DNA of 13,207 nt from an uncultured Clostridium sp. (GTDB taxonomy: Bacteria > Bacillota > Clostridia > Christensenellales > Pumilibacteraceae), in contig USKH01000012.1 of assembly GCA_900555125.1 (NCBI GenBank), positions 1 through 13,207 on the forward strand, in the 5' to 3' direction. The notes beneath the pieces were generated by a model that was not told the origin of the DNA, did no database searches, and saw nothing but the letters and a program-made list of their open reading frames with translations. Shown here in pieces: positions 1 to 7,952 of the stretch. A program made the position numbers and the translations under genes. Every line of letters begins with the position of its first letter. The first letter of the stretch is position 1.

Positions 1-9
1 AACAGCAAA

Positions 10-798
10 CTAATTGTTTTTTGTAAATTTACATTCGGGATAATTAGAGCAGCCGTAAAATTGCCCGTTTTTACCGCTACGAAGCACTAATCTGCCGCCG
101 CATCTCGGGCAAATCCCGTCTTGCAACAGTTCCTGCTTGTGGCGAATGTTTTTTATATGCTCGCTTAAATCGATATCGTTGCTGTTTTTCAACTCAATCA
201 ATTTGCAATAATATTCTTTCATCTGCTCGGGCGTAAGCACTACTCCGGTTTTTGTCTTTTTTATCACGGCTATTTGTCTGATTGTATAAACGCCGCTTGC
301 ACTTACGCGCGACAAGTCTGCGCTTCTCAAAAACACGACTGCGCCAAAAACAATATCTTCGTCAATTTTTAATAATTCTGACAAATTATGAATATGCGTC
401 CGGTTTTGTTTAACGGGGTTGTAAAATCTATGTTTTTCTTTGCCGTTTGCCAGCACCTGGGTCCATTCCTGCCATTTTTCATTGCCGCAGATAAGTCCCG
501 AATAATTTTTGGTTTCGATTACCCATATTCCGTTTTCATTAATAAACACGTGGTCTATCTGACATGATTTTTCTTGTCCGACCTTAAAAAGCAAGTCATT
601 GACAACGTACTGTAAATCCTCCTTTGTCCGCCCCAGTTCCTGCGTTACAAGCCATTCGCCACGTTTTCCTATTGTTTCCGCAGTCGTTTTCCCGAAAGGT
701 AAGCAGCTGCTTTGCGATGAACCGCCGTATTTTTTGATTATTATTACAATTAAGATAATTAGTGCAATTAAGATAATCAGCCCTATCAGAATGATCAT
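10..798 (-). CDS. Membrane-anchored NERD-domain protein with C-terminal topoisomerase-type zinc ribbon
   Basis: 262 residues. I place the start at the ATG at 798, not at the in-frame GTG at 831, because GGAGG (804-808) lies 5 nt upstream of the ATG and the product then begins directly with a hydrophobic segment (residues 1-21, Ile/Leu-rich, followed by KKYGG). Residues about 40-165 form a NERD (nuclease-related) domain of the PD-(D/E)XK type: GKRGEW with E48, QIDHV with D82, VIETKNY with E95 and K97, and the downstream YNPVKQN. Residues 230-256 form a zinc ribbon of the topoisomerase I C-terminal kind (CPRCGG, then YGCSNYPEC; C230, C233, C250, C256), which in that family can bind single-stranded DNA. 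I infer a membrane-tethered nuclease or nucleic-acid-binding protein; its biological role is unknown. It has its own promoter and no operon partner in view. It uses TTA and TCA codons, which the other genes here avoid. Confidence 0.9.
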   Translation of the reverse strand: MIILIGLIILIALIILIVIIIKKYGGSSQSSCLPFGKTTAETIGKRGEWLVTQELGRTKEDLQYVVNDLLFKVGQEKSCQIDHVFINENGIWVIETKNYSGLICGNEKWQEWTQVLANGKEKHRFYNPVKQNRTHIHNLSELLKIDEDIVFGAVVFLRSADLSRVSASGVYTIRQIAVIKKTKTGVVLTPEQMKEYYCKLIELKNSNDIDLSEHIKNIRHKQELLQDGICPRCGGRLVLRSGKNGQFYGCSNYPECKFTKNN

Positions 799-870
799 AT
801 GTTCCTCCGAATAAACAACCGTCTTTTTCACATTTTTAAATAAAATTAAGTATAAGACGTATATATTTTA

Positions 871-899
871 ATTATACAATAAATTGAACTTTTTTTCAA
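871..899 (-). promoter_or_regulatory. Sigma-A promoter for the NERD-domain gene
   Basis: Read on the minus strand, the -35 box TTGAAA (894-899) and a perfect -10 TATAAT (871-876) are separated by 17 nt. Transcription would start near 864, giving a leader of about 65 nt before the ATG at 798. The region is very AT-rich, so chance similarity is possible, but the spacing and both boxes fit well. Confidence 0.8.
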
Positions 900-1129
900 G
901 CGCAAACAGCATGCAATAAAAAATCGGGCAAGAAAAATCCTTTTTCCGTTCGGCGTTCTTATGCATTTTCACATATTGTTTAGTTTATACGTACAATCCG
1001 CCGGACGCAATCTGATCACGCCGTTTCGGCGGGTACAACGGCCGAAGAAACAACAATTTACGGTTTTAATTAAACAACAAAAAGCAGGAAAAGTATCCCG
1101 GTCGGTCTTTCGTCATATTGCATTATATA

Positions 1130-1168
1130 AAAACCGTTCTCGCCTTTTCTTGGGGCAAAAACGGTTTT
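1130..1168 (-). terminator. Probable (bidirectional) intrinsic terminator after the lipoprotein operon
   Basis: Arms AAAACCGTT (1130-1138) and AACGGTTTT (1160-1168) are perfect complements. An inner GCC/GGC pairing (1142-1144 with 1154-1156) strengthens the fold. On the minus strand the 3' arm ends in a run of five T, as expected for termination of the operon that ends at 1316. On the plus strand it is followed by CTTTTT, so it could act in both directions. It lies about 150 nt past the stop codon, farther than usual. Confidence 0.7.
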
Positions 1169-1220
1169 CTTTTTATTTGATCACGCCTTCGCGATTGTTT
1201 CCCGTTCTTAGGAAAACGCC

Positions 1221-1279
1221 TTGCCTGCTGCCCCCCTACTGACAAGAAGGGCAGCCCGAGCCACGCCCGGAAAAGGCAA
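1221..1279. other. Long GC-rich inverted repeat downstream of the large lipoprotein gene
   Basis: GCTGCCC (1227-1233) pairs with GGGCAGC (1249-1255) around a 15-nt loop. Outside it, TTGCCT (1221-1226) can pair with AGGCAA (1274-1279) with an asymmetric internal loop. No T-run follows on either strand, so it is not a standard terminator. It would be part of the 3' UTR of the upstream operon, or part of a repeat unit. Confidence 0.4.
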
Positions 1280-1315
1280 AACGCCATACAAGGGGAAGAT
1301 TCAGTCAATCATAAA

Positions 1316-4300
1316 TTATTTTGTAACTGTTACTTTAAGATCGCTTCCGCACTGCTTTGTCATTGCGATGTCGCTGTAGAAGGACAACGTCCATTCGCCT
1401 TCGGGCAACCAAATGGTTATGTTATTGCCTTTTACAAGCACGCTGTCTTCGTTGAACTTGCCCTCGTCGATGACGACCGCAAAAGTGCGAACTTCGCCTC
1501 CCATAACGGCTTTGACATACTTCGCGCCTTCCGTGCGACTTCTGCCCGCCTCGGCGGTAGCGGTGTACACAACCTTTTCAAACGCGACTTCGATTTTGTC
1601 CGAAGCTGTTGCGGTAAACGTTATTACCGTTTCTTCGGCACTCTTTTGTTCGATTTTTTCAACGCCGTTAATCTTTACCGAAGACACGCGCATTCCTGCG
1701 TCGGGAGTCACTTTAATTTTATAATTTGCGCCGATTATGCCCTTATTTCCGTTTGCGCCTTCGATGACGGCATTTCCGCCGTTACCTTTGGTAAGCGTCA
1801 TTACGGACGCAATTTCGGTTGCGTTACTGTCGGTGATTCCTTCCAGAACCACATTGGATACGGTCATGTTCTGATATCCGAACGAGAACCATCCGATAGT
1901 AAATCCGAGTTTGTCGGTAGACATAAACTTGTATAAATCGAACGAGTACACAAGCTTGTAGTTGTCCATAGTGCCGGTTTTTGCAAGCATGTACACAACC
2001 GAGCCCTTTTTGATTACCTTGAAGTCATACGGCATGGTTGCGATGTTTTGCATGTTTACGGGGCTGACAGAAGAACCTCTCTTCTCGTCGCGGCTGTCAA
2101 ATCCGCCGTCGTAATCGTGATATATACGATAACCGTTACCTATAAACATACATTCGAGCGAAGCTTCGCCGCCCTGGAAGAAACGTACGCCTATGCTGGG
2201 GTCGGAGTCTTCTTTCTTGGAGCCTGCAGCCATACGGTTGTAGGTGAAGGAAAGAACGAAATCGCCTTTATAATCGTTTGCGTTTGCAATTACAAGGTTA
2301 CCCTTGCCGGAATTGTCCGAAACATATTCGAATATCATTCCGTTGCCGTCCGAACGGACAGAACCGCCCTCCGCGGTATTAACCACGTTACCGTCAAACG
2401 ATATCGAGCCGCCGAGGTTGGACTTGCCGAACGAAAGCGTTCCCACGTTCTGGTCTACGCCGGTCAGCTTGCAAGCGTTCATAACGTATCCGTCAAGCAC
2501 AAACGCAAGCGTTCCCTTGAAGCCCTTTTCCGTTTTAACGCTGAACTTACCGTCCATGGCGCTGTAGAACGATGAAACGAGCTTTCCGTCCGTACTTCTT
2601 ACCTCGCCGACAAGCGCTCTCGAGGACAATCCGTCCGGGAAATTGATGTTACCGGTTACGGTTACGGCGTCTACCACTTCTGCCTTAAGCGTGATTTTTC
2701 CGCTTGCGGGAGAAGGCGTATACCGAAGTTCTGTTCTCGTATCGGTGAGATATCTGACTCCGCCGTCCGAGAACGACGCTTTTACAAGCTTTCCGTCGGG
2801 TACGGTTTTTGCTTTAAGAGTAACTTCTCCGTCTTTTATAATGGAACCGTTGAATGTCGCTGCTTTGTCATCGTAACCGATGATTGCGTCGCCGCCGAGA
2901 GAGATAAGCTCTTTACCTTCGGTGATCGAGAAGGGAGTAACCAGATCCAATCCCGCTTTGATAATAAATTCGCTTGCCTTGTCGTCGGTGAGTATCCAGT
3001 AGTTTTCAAAGTCCATTCTGAGGTTGTATGCAACCGTGCAGGTAAGACCGATAGCCGCGCATTCGGGGATAGCGTCGTTGTAGAAAGTTCCCACGGGCGA
3101 GAGCTTGCTGAAGTTGGTTGCGTCGGTGCCGACCAATGCGGAGCCGTCGCAAGCATAGAAGTACAGGTACGGTCCTCTTCTTACCATAAGGAAGCTGTTG
3201 GAATATTCCTTGCCTTCCCACGGAATACGGTCAACCGTTCCCTTGCCCTGATAAGCGTTTAAGAAACGTCCGCCGTTGTTACGGTCGGTGTTGCCGAGAT
3301 ATCCGGACCACGAGCAAACGTTGTTGGTGTCGGTGTAAGTTCCGGCGGTCCAGTTGTTTCTTTCTCTCTTCAGACGAAGTCCGGTTTTTCTGAGGCCCAT
3401 AAACGATTCGCTTGCACCGCTCTTGATAATAAAGCCTGCAGCGGGGTCGTTTTCAAAAGAAGAGAACGATGCGGGATCGGTACGGTTTACGATTTCGACA
3501 TAAGCAACCTGGAAGTCGCTTATCGTTCTTCCGGAGAAGAATACAACGTCTTTGTCGTTAGTGGAAGTCTGGAATACCGCTTTATTTTCGGTTTCGCGCG
3601 ACAAATCCCACATGGTTCCGGGAACCGAATTGACCGTGATGGTGGTTTTGGGCGTTCCGTCCGGATTAAGAACCGATTCGGCAGTACCGCCGACAACCGA
3701 GTTTGTGATAAATATGTCGGTATTTTCGGTAAGGCTTTCGTTTAATACCGCGCCGTCAAGCATAGTGCCGGAAGAATTGCGATATCCGTCCGAAGTGACT
3801 TCGTATTTCCATACGTTGCCGGGACGAACGTAGAAGTTGCCGGGGTTGCTGGACGTGTAAAGTTTGTAATATCTGGAGTACGGATCGTCGCCGTAAACGG
3901 TAACGCGTGCAGATCTCAGAACTTCTTTGGTCTGTGCATTTCTTACGTCGTATTTAAGATTTACGGTAGCGTTGTCGCTTTCGGTGAACGCTCTTCCCTT
4001 TGCGTTGATGCTGATGTTACCCTTAATTCCGGTAAGCGTAAGTACGCCGCCCTTACCGTCTTTCTGGAACAATTCGTGCAACGAATGAGTTCTGTTGCCG
4101 ATAGTGTAATCGAACTTGCCCTCGTCCATGGTGTATCCGGGTTTGAAAGTGGTTGTGATTACAAGCTTGTTGTCGTCGGTACGGGAAACTGCCAGCTGAT
4201 CGGTGGTAACTTCCACAGCACTTCCTTCCACTCTTAGATCGACGAGGTAAGCGTACTGGGCCATTTCTTCGTCAAATTCCTCGTTGCTTTCAAAATTGCG

Positions 4301-5569
4301 GAAGCTGTAGTCGGTGAATTCGGCAGTCGCGTTGAAGGCATAGAATCCTCCGAACGCATTAAGCCCTGTGTACGAAGCGTCTTCGCTGTACGCATATTTA
4401 CCGTTTATAATATAGTAGAGTTTACCCGACTTATTATAAAGAGACATTTCGATTTCGTCGGTAGCTCCGTTTTCGGGTACGAGCGAAATAAGGTCGGTTA
4501 TTTCGGTTATTTTGTAGGGGTAGTTGGTGTAGCCTTTAAGGTCGTATCTGGTCATTTTACCCGACTGATAGTTATCGCTGTTGAGGCTTAGCGCAACGGC
4601 ACGATATTTAACGTCGTCGGAATAAATAAGCATACCGACTCTCGCGTCTTTTCCTATCTTGTTTACCTTAATCTTTGAGGTAATGCGGAAAGTCGAGGAG
4701 ATGAGATCGCGGAAGAATATTGCCTGAGCAAAGTTAGCGGTGGCATTTGCATCGGAAATTGCTTTTTCTGTCGCTTCGCCGGGATTTTCCACCGTCCAGC
4801 CTCCGGTACGGCCTTTGCCGTTCTTATGGCTGCCTATAATTGCATTGTCCGCGTCGCCGTCGAGATATCCGTTTGCGCCGAACTTGGGCACCTGACCGGA
4901 ATCGCCCGTGGTTTTAACAAACGTGGGATAGAGCGCTTCGGTTACCGTATCCGGGTTGGAAGCGTAATTATACGTAGGCAGAATTTTAACGTATTCGGGC
5001 AGTCCTTTGCTTACGTCGATACCCAGTTCCGACCACGGAATAAAGAATTCCATAGCCATTCCGCCGCCCTTGCCGGGAACGTTGTACTGACCGAATATTC
5101 TCGTACGCAGATTGAGATATTTGTGAGTAACTCTCGTATTGTTTGCGTCGGCGGCAATATAGGTATTATTTCCGGAATAGAACTGGAAGCCGAAGTTTGT
5201 GTTGCTGAAGAAATAGTTGTAACCGTTCCAGTAAATGAAGTTATCGTTGCAGGCCGCCGCGAGATAGAAGCCCTTGGGACTCATTGCGGTGGTAACCTGA
5301 AACTTTACGCGGTGAGTGGACTCGTACTGAGTGTACCACTTCTTTCCTTGCCACAGCTCGTCGTCGATCAAGCCGTCGATTACGACGGTGTCGAGGTCGG
5401 GCTTTTCGCCGTATGCGGTGCCGATGTTGTCTTTATACTCGCCCGCATTGCCTTCGATGACGCCTATGCTTTCGCCGGTATTGGATCCGGTTTTATTGCA
5501 CGCGATTACGCAAAGCGCCAGCGTCAGCGATATTACGGTTATAAGAAGTATTTTAAATAGTTTTTTCAT
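1316..5569 (-). CDS. Large modular surface lipoprotein with CBM9-like domain and repeated beta-sandwich modules
   Basis: 1417 residues, with a lipoprotein signal peptide (KK, hydrophobic 5-20, lipobox VIAC with C24), so the mature protein should be lipid-anchored outside the membrane. Residues about 61-185 resemble a CBM9-like or DOMON-type carbohydrate-binding domain (VVIDGLIDDELW at the start, AMEFFIPWSEL near the end). I infer three jelly-roll-like modules at about 262-427, 645-862 and 1055-1244; each ends in a short strand of the form TDYSFRNF, RMDFENYW or MTVSNVVLEG. Between them are Ig-like or carboxypeptidase-regulatory-like segments (about 440-625 and 965-1045; DGKFSVKTEKGFKG is typical). 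Residues about 1255-1335 look like a bacterial surface repeat (GMRVSSVKINGVEK). I see no catalytic motif, so I infer a glycan-binding or scaffold role. It is the second gene of an operon with the GH43-like gene: the gap is 12 nt and its SD (TAAGGAG, 5578-5584) overlaps the upstream stop. Domain borders are approximate. Confidence 0.88.
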   Translation of the reverse strand: MKKLFKILLITVISLTLALCVIACNKTGSNTGESIGVIEGNAGEYKDNIGTAYGEKPDLDTVVIDGLIDDELWQGKKWYTQYESTHRVKFQVTTAMSPKGFYLAAACNDNFIYWNGYNYFFSNTNFGFQFYSGNNTYIAADANNTRVTHKYLNLRTRIFGQYNVPGKGGGMAMEFFIPWSELGIDVSKGLPEYVKILPTYNYASNPDTVTEALYPTFVKTTGDSGQVPKFGANGYLDGDADNAIIGSHKNGKGRTGGWTVENPGEATEKAISDANATANFAQAIFFRDLISSTFRITSKIKVNKIGKDARVGMLIYSDDVKYRAVALSLNSDNYQSGKMTRYDLKGYTNYPYKITEITDLISLVPENGATDEIEMSLYNKSGKLYYIINGKYAYSEDASYTGLNAFGGFYAFNATAEFTDYSFRNFESNEEFDEEMAQYAYLVDLRVEGSAVEVTTDQLAVSRTDDNKLVITTTFKPGYTMDEGKFDYTIGNRTHSLHELFQKDGKGGVLTLTGIKGNISINAKGRAFTESDNATVNLKYDVRNAQTKEVLRSARVTVYGDDPYSRYYKLYTSSNPGNFYVRPGNVWKYEVTSDGYRNSSGTMLDGAVLNESLTENTDIFITNSVVGGTAESVLNPDGTPKTTITVNSVPGTMWDLSRETENKAVFQTSTNDKDVVFFSGRTISDFQVAYVEIVNRTDPASFSSFENDPAAGFIIKSGASESFMGLRKTGLRLKRERNNWTAGTYTDTNNVCSWSGYLGNTDRNNGGRFLNAYQGKGTVDRIPWEGKEYSNSFLMVRRGPYLYFYACDGSALVGTDATNFSKLSPVGTFYNDAIPECAAIGLTCTVAYNLRMDFENYWILTDDKASEFIIKAGLDLVTPFSITEGKELISLGGDAIIGYDDKAATFNGSIIKDGEVTLKAKTVPDGKLVKASFSDGGVRYLTDTRTELRYTPSPASGKITLKAEVVDAVTVTGNINFPDGLSSRALVGEVRSTDGKLVSSFYSAMDGKFSVKTEKGFKGTLAFVLDGYVMNACKLTGVDQNVGTLSFGKSNLGGSISFDGNVVNTAEGGSVRSDGNGMIFEYVSDNSGKGNLVIANANDYKGDFVLSFTYNRMAAGSKKEDSDPSIGVRFFQGGEASLECMFIGNGYRIYHDYDGGFDSRDEKRGSSVSPVNMQNIATMPYDFKVIKKGSVVYMLAKTGTMDNYKLVYSFDLYKFMSTDKLGFTIGWFSFGYQNMTVSNVVLEGITDSNATEIASVMTLTKGNGGNAVIEGANGNKGIIGANYKIKVTPDAGMRVSSVKINGVEKIEQKSAEETVITFTATASDKIEVAFEKVVYTATAEAGRSRTEGAKYVKAVMGGEVRTFAVVIDEGKFNEDSVLVKGNNITIWLPEGEWTLSFYSDIAMTKQCGSDLKVTVTK

Positions 5570-5581
5570 ATTATTAACTCC

Positions 5582-7876
5582 TTACGCCTGATTTCCGAAC
5601 ACGTATACGTCGGAGACGCGCACCTGTTTGTAGCCTTGTTCCACAGTCATGTCGGCAGACTGATCGGTGTATTTATCCGCAAGGTCGCCGCTGATGAAGA
5701 ATTCCATTTCGGTTATGGTTATTTCGTTGAATTCGGCAATAGCAGCCGATCCGTGGCGCATAAGTTCTTCGGACGTCATGACGTCACGGCTATCAACCGG
5801 CAGATCCTTGATATAGCAGTATCCGTTGTATTCGGTCAGCGCATACCAGGAAGGCTTTTCCGCCAGTTTGAAACGTATTGCGTTTACCTTGTTGAACGCT
5901 TCGTAATACGAACCGCTGTTGTAAATCATGATTGCCTTTACCGTGACAGGGGTTTCCCAAGTCATTTTGATTCTCAGTCCGCCGTCGGTCTTGCCGTATT
6001 CGTATTTACGAGAGAAGGGCTGAGCGGTAAACATTCCGTCGTTGACGTATTCGGTTTTGCCGACGTTTCCGTTTCCGGTAACGGTTGCGTATCTCGCGAC
6101 GTTTTTATATCCGGTGAACGATTCGGGCTTGGGCTGCAGATTTATAGTTGCGCCGTTGCAATACATAATATCGTAGCCGAGCTTTTCTTCGCGCTTCCAG
6201 AAGATGCGGTCGATTGCGATATGACGACCCAGATAGTTATTGTTGTTGTCGTAGTTGTTCATAGCGTTGTCTGTTGCGTGATACAACATAAACAGCTCGT
6301 CGCCGGACTTGATGAAGCAGTGGTGTCCGGTACCGCCCTTATAGTCGTTGTATTCGGTTCCTTTACCGATAACAGGCATGTATGCGTATTGCTTTTTGAA
6401 CGGGCCGAAAGCGTTGTCGGAAACCGCAAGACCTACCGAGTAACGGGTATCGGTATAGCCGAAGTACGAATAGGTCATGTAGTACAGCCCGTCGTGATAG
6501 ATGACGTTGGTGCCTTCGTTTACTCCGCCTTCGTTGAATTTACCCTCGGTGGGTTCCATCGGAGTTCCGTAAAGCGTGCTGCCGTCGTTTTCGATATAGC
6601 CGTAGTTGACCCGGCAAACGTATCTCAACGTATCCCAGTCGGGCGTATTCCAGTCAATCATCTTTATGACAAAGATGCCGTAAACGCGCTTTCTGCCGTC
6701 GCTGTGACGGGTATCCATAGTGAAATAGCAATACAGATCGCCTTTCTCGTCGATAACGGGGTTAAGGTCGAGAATTTCGGTCATGTAGTTTTCATAATCG
6801 GAAGAACCGCAGAACATAGCGGAATCGGTAAATTCTTTTATCTTGCTTTCGCTGGTGCAATAACGGGGATAGTAATAACCTGCGTTGATAAGCGGCATAT
6901 CGGAAGTTTTTTCCATGCCCATGAGATTATAGCAGGTGTTGCCGTTTTTATAACCGATTACGGTTTTGCCGTCTCTGCCGTATACTTCGTAGTACTCTCT
7001 TCCCTCGACGTACTTATCTTTTATAAGAGTGTCGCCGGTAAGGATTTCGCCGGTTTTGGTTTTTCCGGCATAAAGCTCGAAGTAATTTTCGGCAGTTATG
7101 ATGCGATACGGTCCGAGGGGATTGGGCGAAATAGCGATGTCGCCGCGAATGTTTGCGGTATCGCCGCCGCCTACCTGCATAATAGCGGGATAGGTTCTGC
7201 TGGAACCGCCGCCGCTTTTATATCTCGCGCCATAGAACATGTAATACATTCCGGTGTTGGGGTCACGGATAAATTCGGGAGCCCAGAAATACTGATCGCA
7301 CCAGTCGGTCGTTCTGTTTACGGCAAGTGCAAATCCGTCTATTTCGCCGCAAACCTCCCAGTTGACGAAGTCGCGGGTGGTAAACATGCGATAGCCGCCG
7401 AGATTTGCTCCGTATTTTTTCTGGGTTTCGGAACTTACCGAATAAGTGTGCTGAGTTACAGCCATATAGTACATATTGCCGTACTTTTCGACCCACTCTT
7501 CTTCGGTTCCGTTTTCAGCCTCGAATTTTTCAAGGCTGTATCCGTCGATCCAGTCGAGCTTTCCTTTCTCGTTGGTATATTTGAACGTATCGCGGTAATA
7601 TGCGTACGATTCTTTAATATCCTCTACCGAAACGTAAATAGCTCCGGGATCCGCGCCCGTAATTCTCGCTTCGTTACGATAAAAAAGAGAGGAGTCGTAG
7701 TCGTATTCGTAATCTTTGTCGGCAATGCCCGCGCCGTGAGGCAATTCGAAGCCGGCAATAAGATTTCCGCTGTCGACTACTCCGCCGTTGCCCGGGTTTT
7801 TGTCGCATGCGGCAAACACACCGCAAAACAAAACAAATCCGAGAACAAGTGTCAGTAATCTGATTGTCTTTTTCAT
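5582..7876 (-). CDS. Secreted GH43-type glycoside hydrolase lipoprotein with C-terminal F5/8C-like domain
   Basis: 764 residues. The N-terminus is a lipoprotein signal peptide (KK, hydrophobic 5-23, FAAC with C24). The body fits the five-bladed propeller of glycoside hydrolase family 43: GADPGAIYV (D76, candidate base), WAPEFIRD..GMYYMFYG (198-215), ILDLNPVIDEKGDLYCYF (D370, candidate pKa-modulating Asp), NEGTNVIYHDGLYYMTYS (E454, candidate acid) and GGTGHHCFI..LFMLYHA (H518, the conserved active-site His). Family members cleave arabinose- or xylose-containing and related plant glycans; I cannot name the substrate. An insertion sits in the first blade (about 90-165). Residues about 590-764 look like a discoidin/F5-8C sugar-binding domain (NVARYATVTG, YVNDG, KAIMIYNSG, VRVSDVYVFG). 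AGGAGAA (7881-7887) is a good ribosome binding site. It is the first gene of an operon with the large modular lipoprotein. The catalytic residue assignments are by motif only, and activity could be lost. Confidence 0.88.
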   Translation of the reverse strand: MKKTIRLLTLVLGFVLFCGVFAACDKNPGNGGVVDSGNLIAGFELPHGAGIADKDYEYDYDSSLFYRNEARITGADPGAIYVSVEDIKESYAYYRDTFKYTNEKGKLDWIDGYSLEKFEAENGTEEEWVEKYGNMYYMAVTQHTYSVSSETQKKYGANLGGYRMFTTRDFVNWEVCGEIDGFALAVNRTTDWCDQYFWAPEFIRDPNTGMYYMFYGARYKSGGGSSRTYPAIMQVGGGDTANIRGDIAISPNPLGPYRIITAENYFELYAGKTKTGEILTGDTLIKDKYVEGREYYEVYGRDGKTVIGYKNGNTCYNLMGMEKTSDMPLINAGYYYPRYCTSESKIKEFTDSAMFCGSSDYENYMTEILDLNPVIDEKGDLYCYFTMDTRHSDGRKRVYGIFVIKMIDWNTPDWDTLRYVCRVNYGYIENDGSTLYGTPMEPTEGKFNEGGVNEGTNVIYHDGLYYMTYSYFGYTDTRYSVGLAVSDNAFGPFKKQYAYMPVIGKGTEYNDYKGGTGHHCFIKSGDELFMLYHATDNAMNNYDNNNNYLGRHIAIDRIFWKREEKLGYDIMYCNGATINLQPKPESFTGYKNVARYATVTGNGNVGKTEYVNDGMFTAQPFSRKYEYGKTDGGLRIKMTWETPVTVKAIMIYNSGSYYEAFNKVNAIRFKLAEKPSWYALTEYNGYCYIKDLPVDSRDVMTSEELMRHGSAAIAEFNEITITEMEFFISGDLADKYTDQSADMTVEQGYKQVRVSDVYVFGNQA

Positions 7877-7916
7877 AATTTTCTCCTATTGAAAATTTAG
7901 CAATTACGCTATTATT

Positions 7917-7945
7917 ATTCTACCACCAATACATAAAAAAGTCAA
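7917..7945 (-). promoter_or_regulatory. Sigma-A promoter of the GH43/lipoprotein operon
   Basis: On the minus strand, -35 TTGACT (7940-7945) and -10 TAGAAT (7917-7922) are 17 nt apart, each one base from consensus. The expected start is near 7910, leaving a leader of about 35 nt that contains the AGGAGAA site. No attenuator hairpin fits in so short a leader, so control probably acts at initiation through the upstream sites. Confidence 0.85.
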
Positions 7946-7952
7946 TGGTTTT

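Larger units (their letters stand above)
900..1315. other. Gene-free, hairpin-rich intergenic stretch (possible interspersed repeat or structured RNA)
   Basis: I find no credible gene on either strand; short open frames here lack ribosome binding sites and recognisable products. The stretch is less AT-rich than the promoter zone beside it and holds several inverted repeats: CGCCG-ttt-CGGCG (1019-1031), the terminator-like hairpin at 1130-1168, and a GC-rich hairpin at 1221-1279. The 10-mer TGATCACGCC occurs twice in direct orientation (1013-1022 and 1178-1187), each followed within 2 nt by TTCG. On the minus strand GGCGTTTT also recurs (near 1210-1220 and 1275-1287). This repeated, folded character would fit a small interspersed repeat, a decayed element or a structured 3' UTR of the upstream lipoprotein gene. 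The sequence alone does not decide between these. Confidence 0.45.

Noticed and set aside
961..1242. A 93-codon plus-strand frame in the intergenic stretch
   Set aside because: No ribosome binding site, no recognisable domain, basic low-complexity composition, and it runs through the terminator-like hairpin.
1123..1308. A 61-codon minus-strand frame just after the large lipoprotein gene
   Set aside because: It lies across the GC-rich inverted repeat and the terminator arm, and has no Shine-Dalgarno. It more likely reflects the repeat than a gene.
5636..7858. A 740-codon open frame on the plus strand, antisense to the GH43-type gene
   Set aside because: It is in exact codon register with the sense gene, so its stops would be sense TTA, CTA and TCA, codons that are rare in this genome. 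The product has no recognisable domain, no ribosome binding site and an unusual Val/Phe/His-rich composition. The same effect gives long antisense frames at 4826-5560, 2048-2575, 11326-11901 and 12474-12974.
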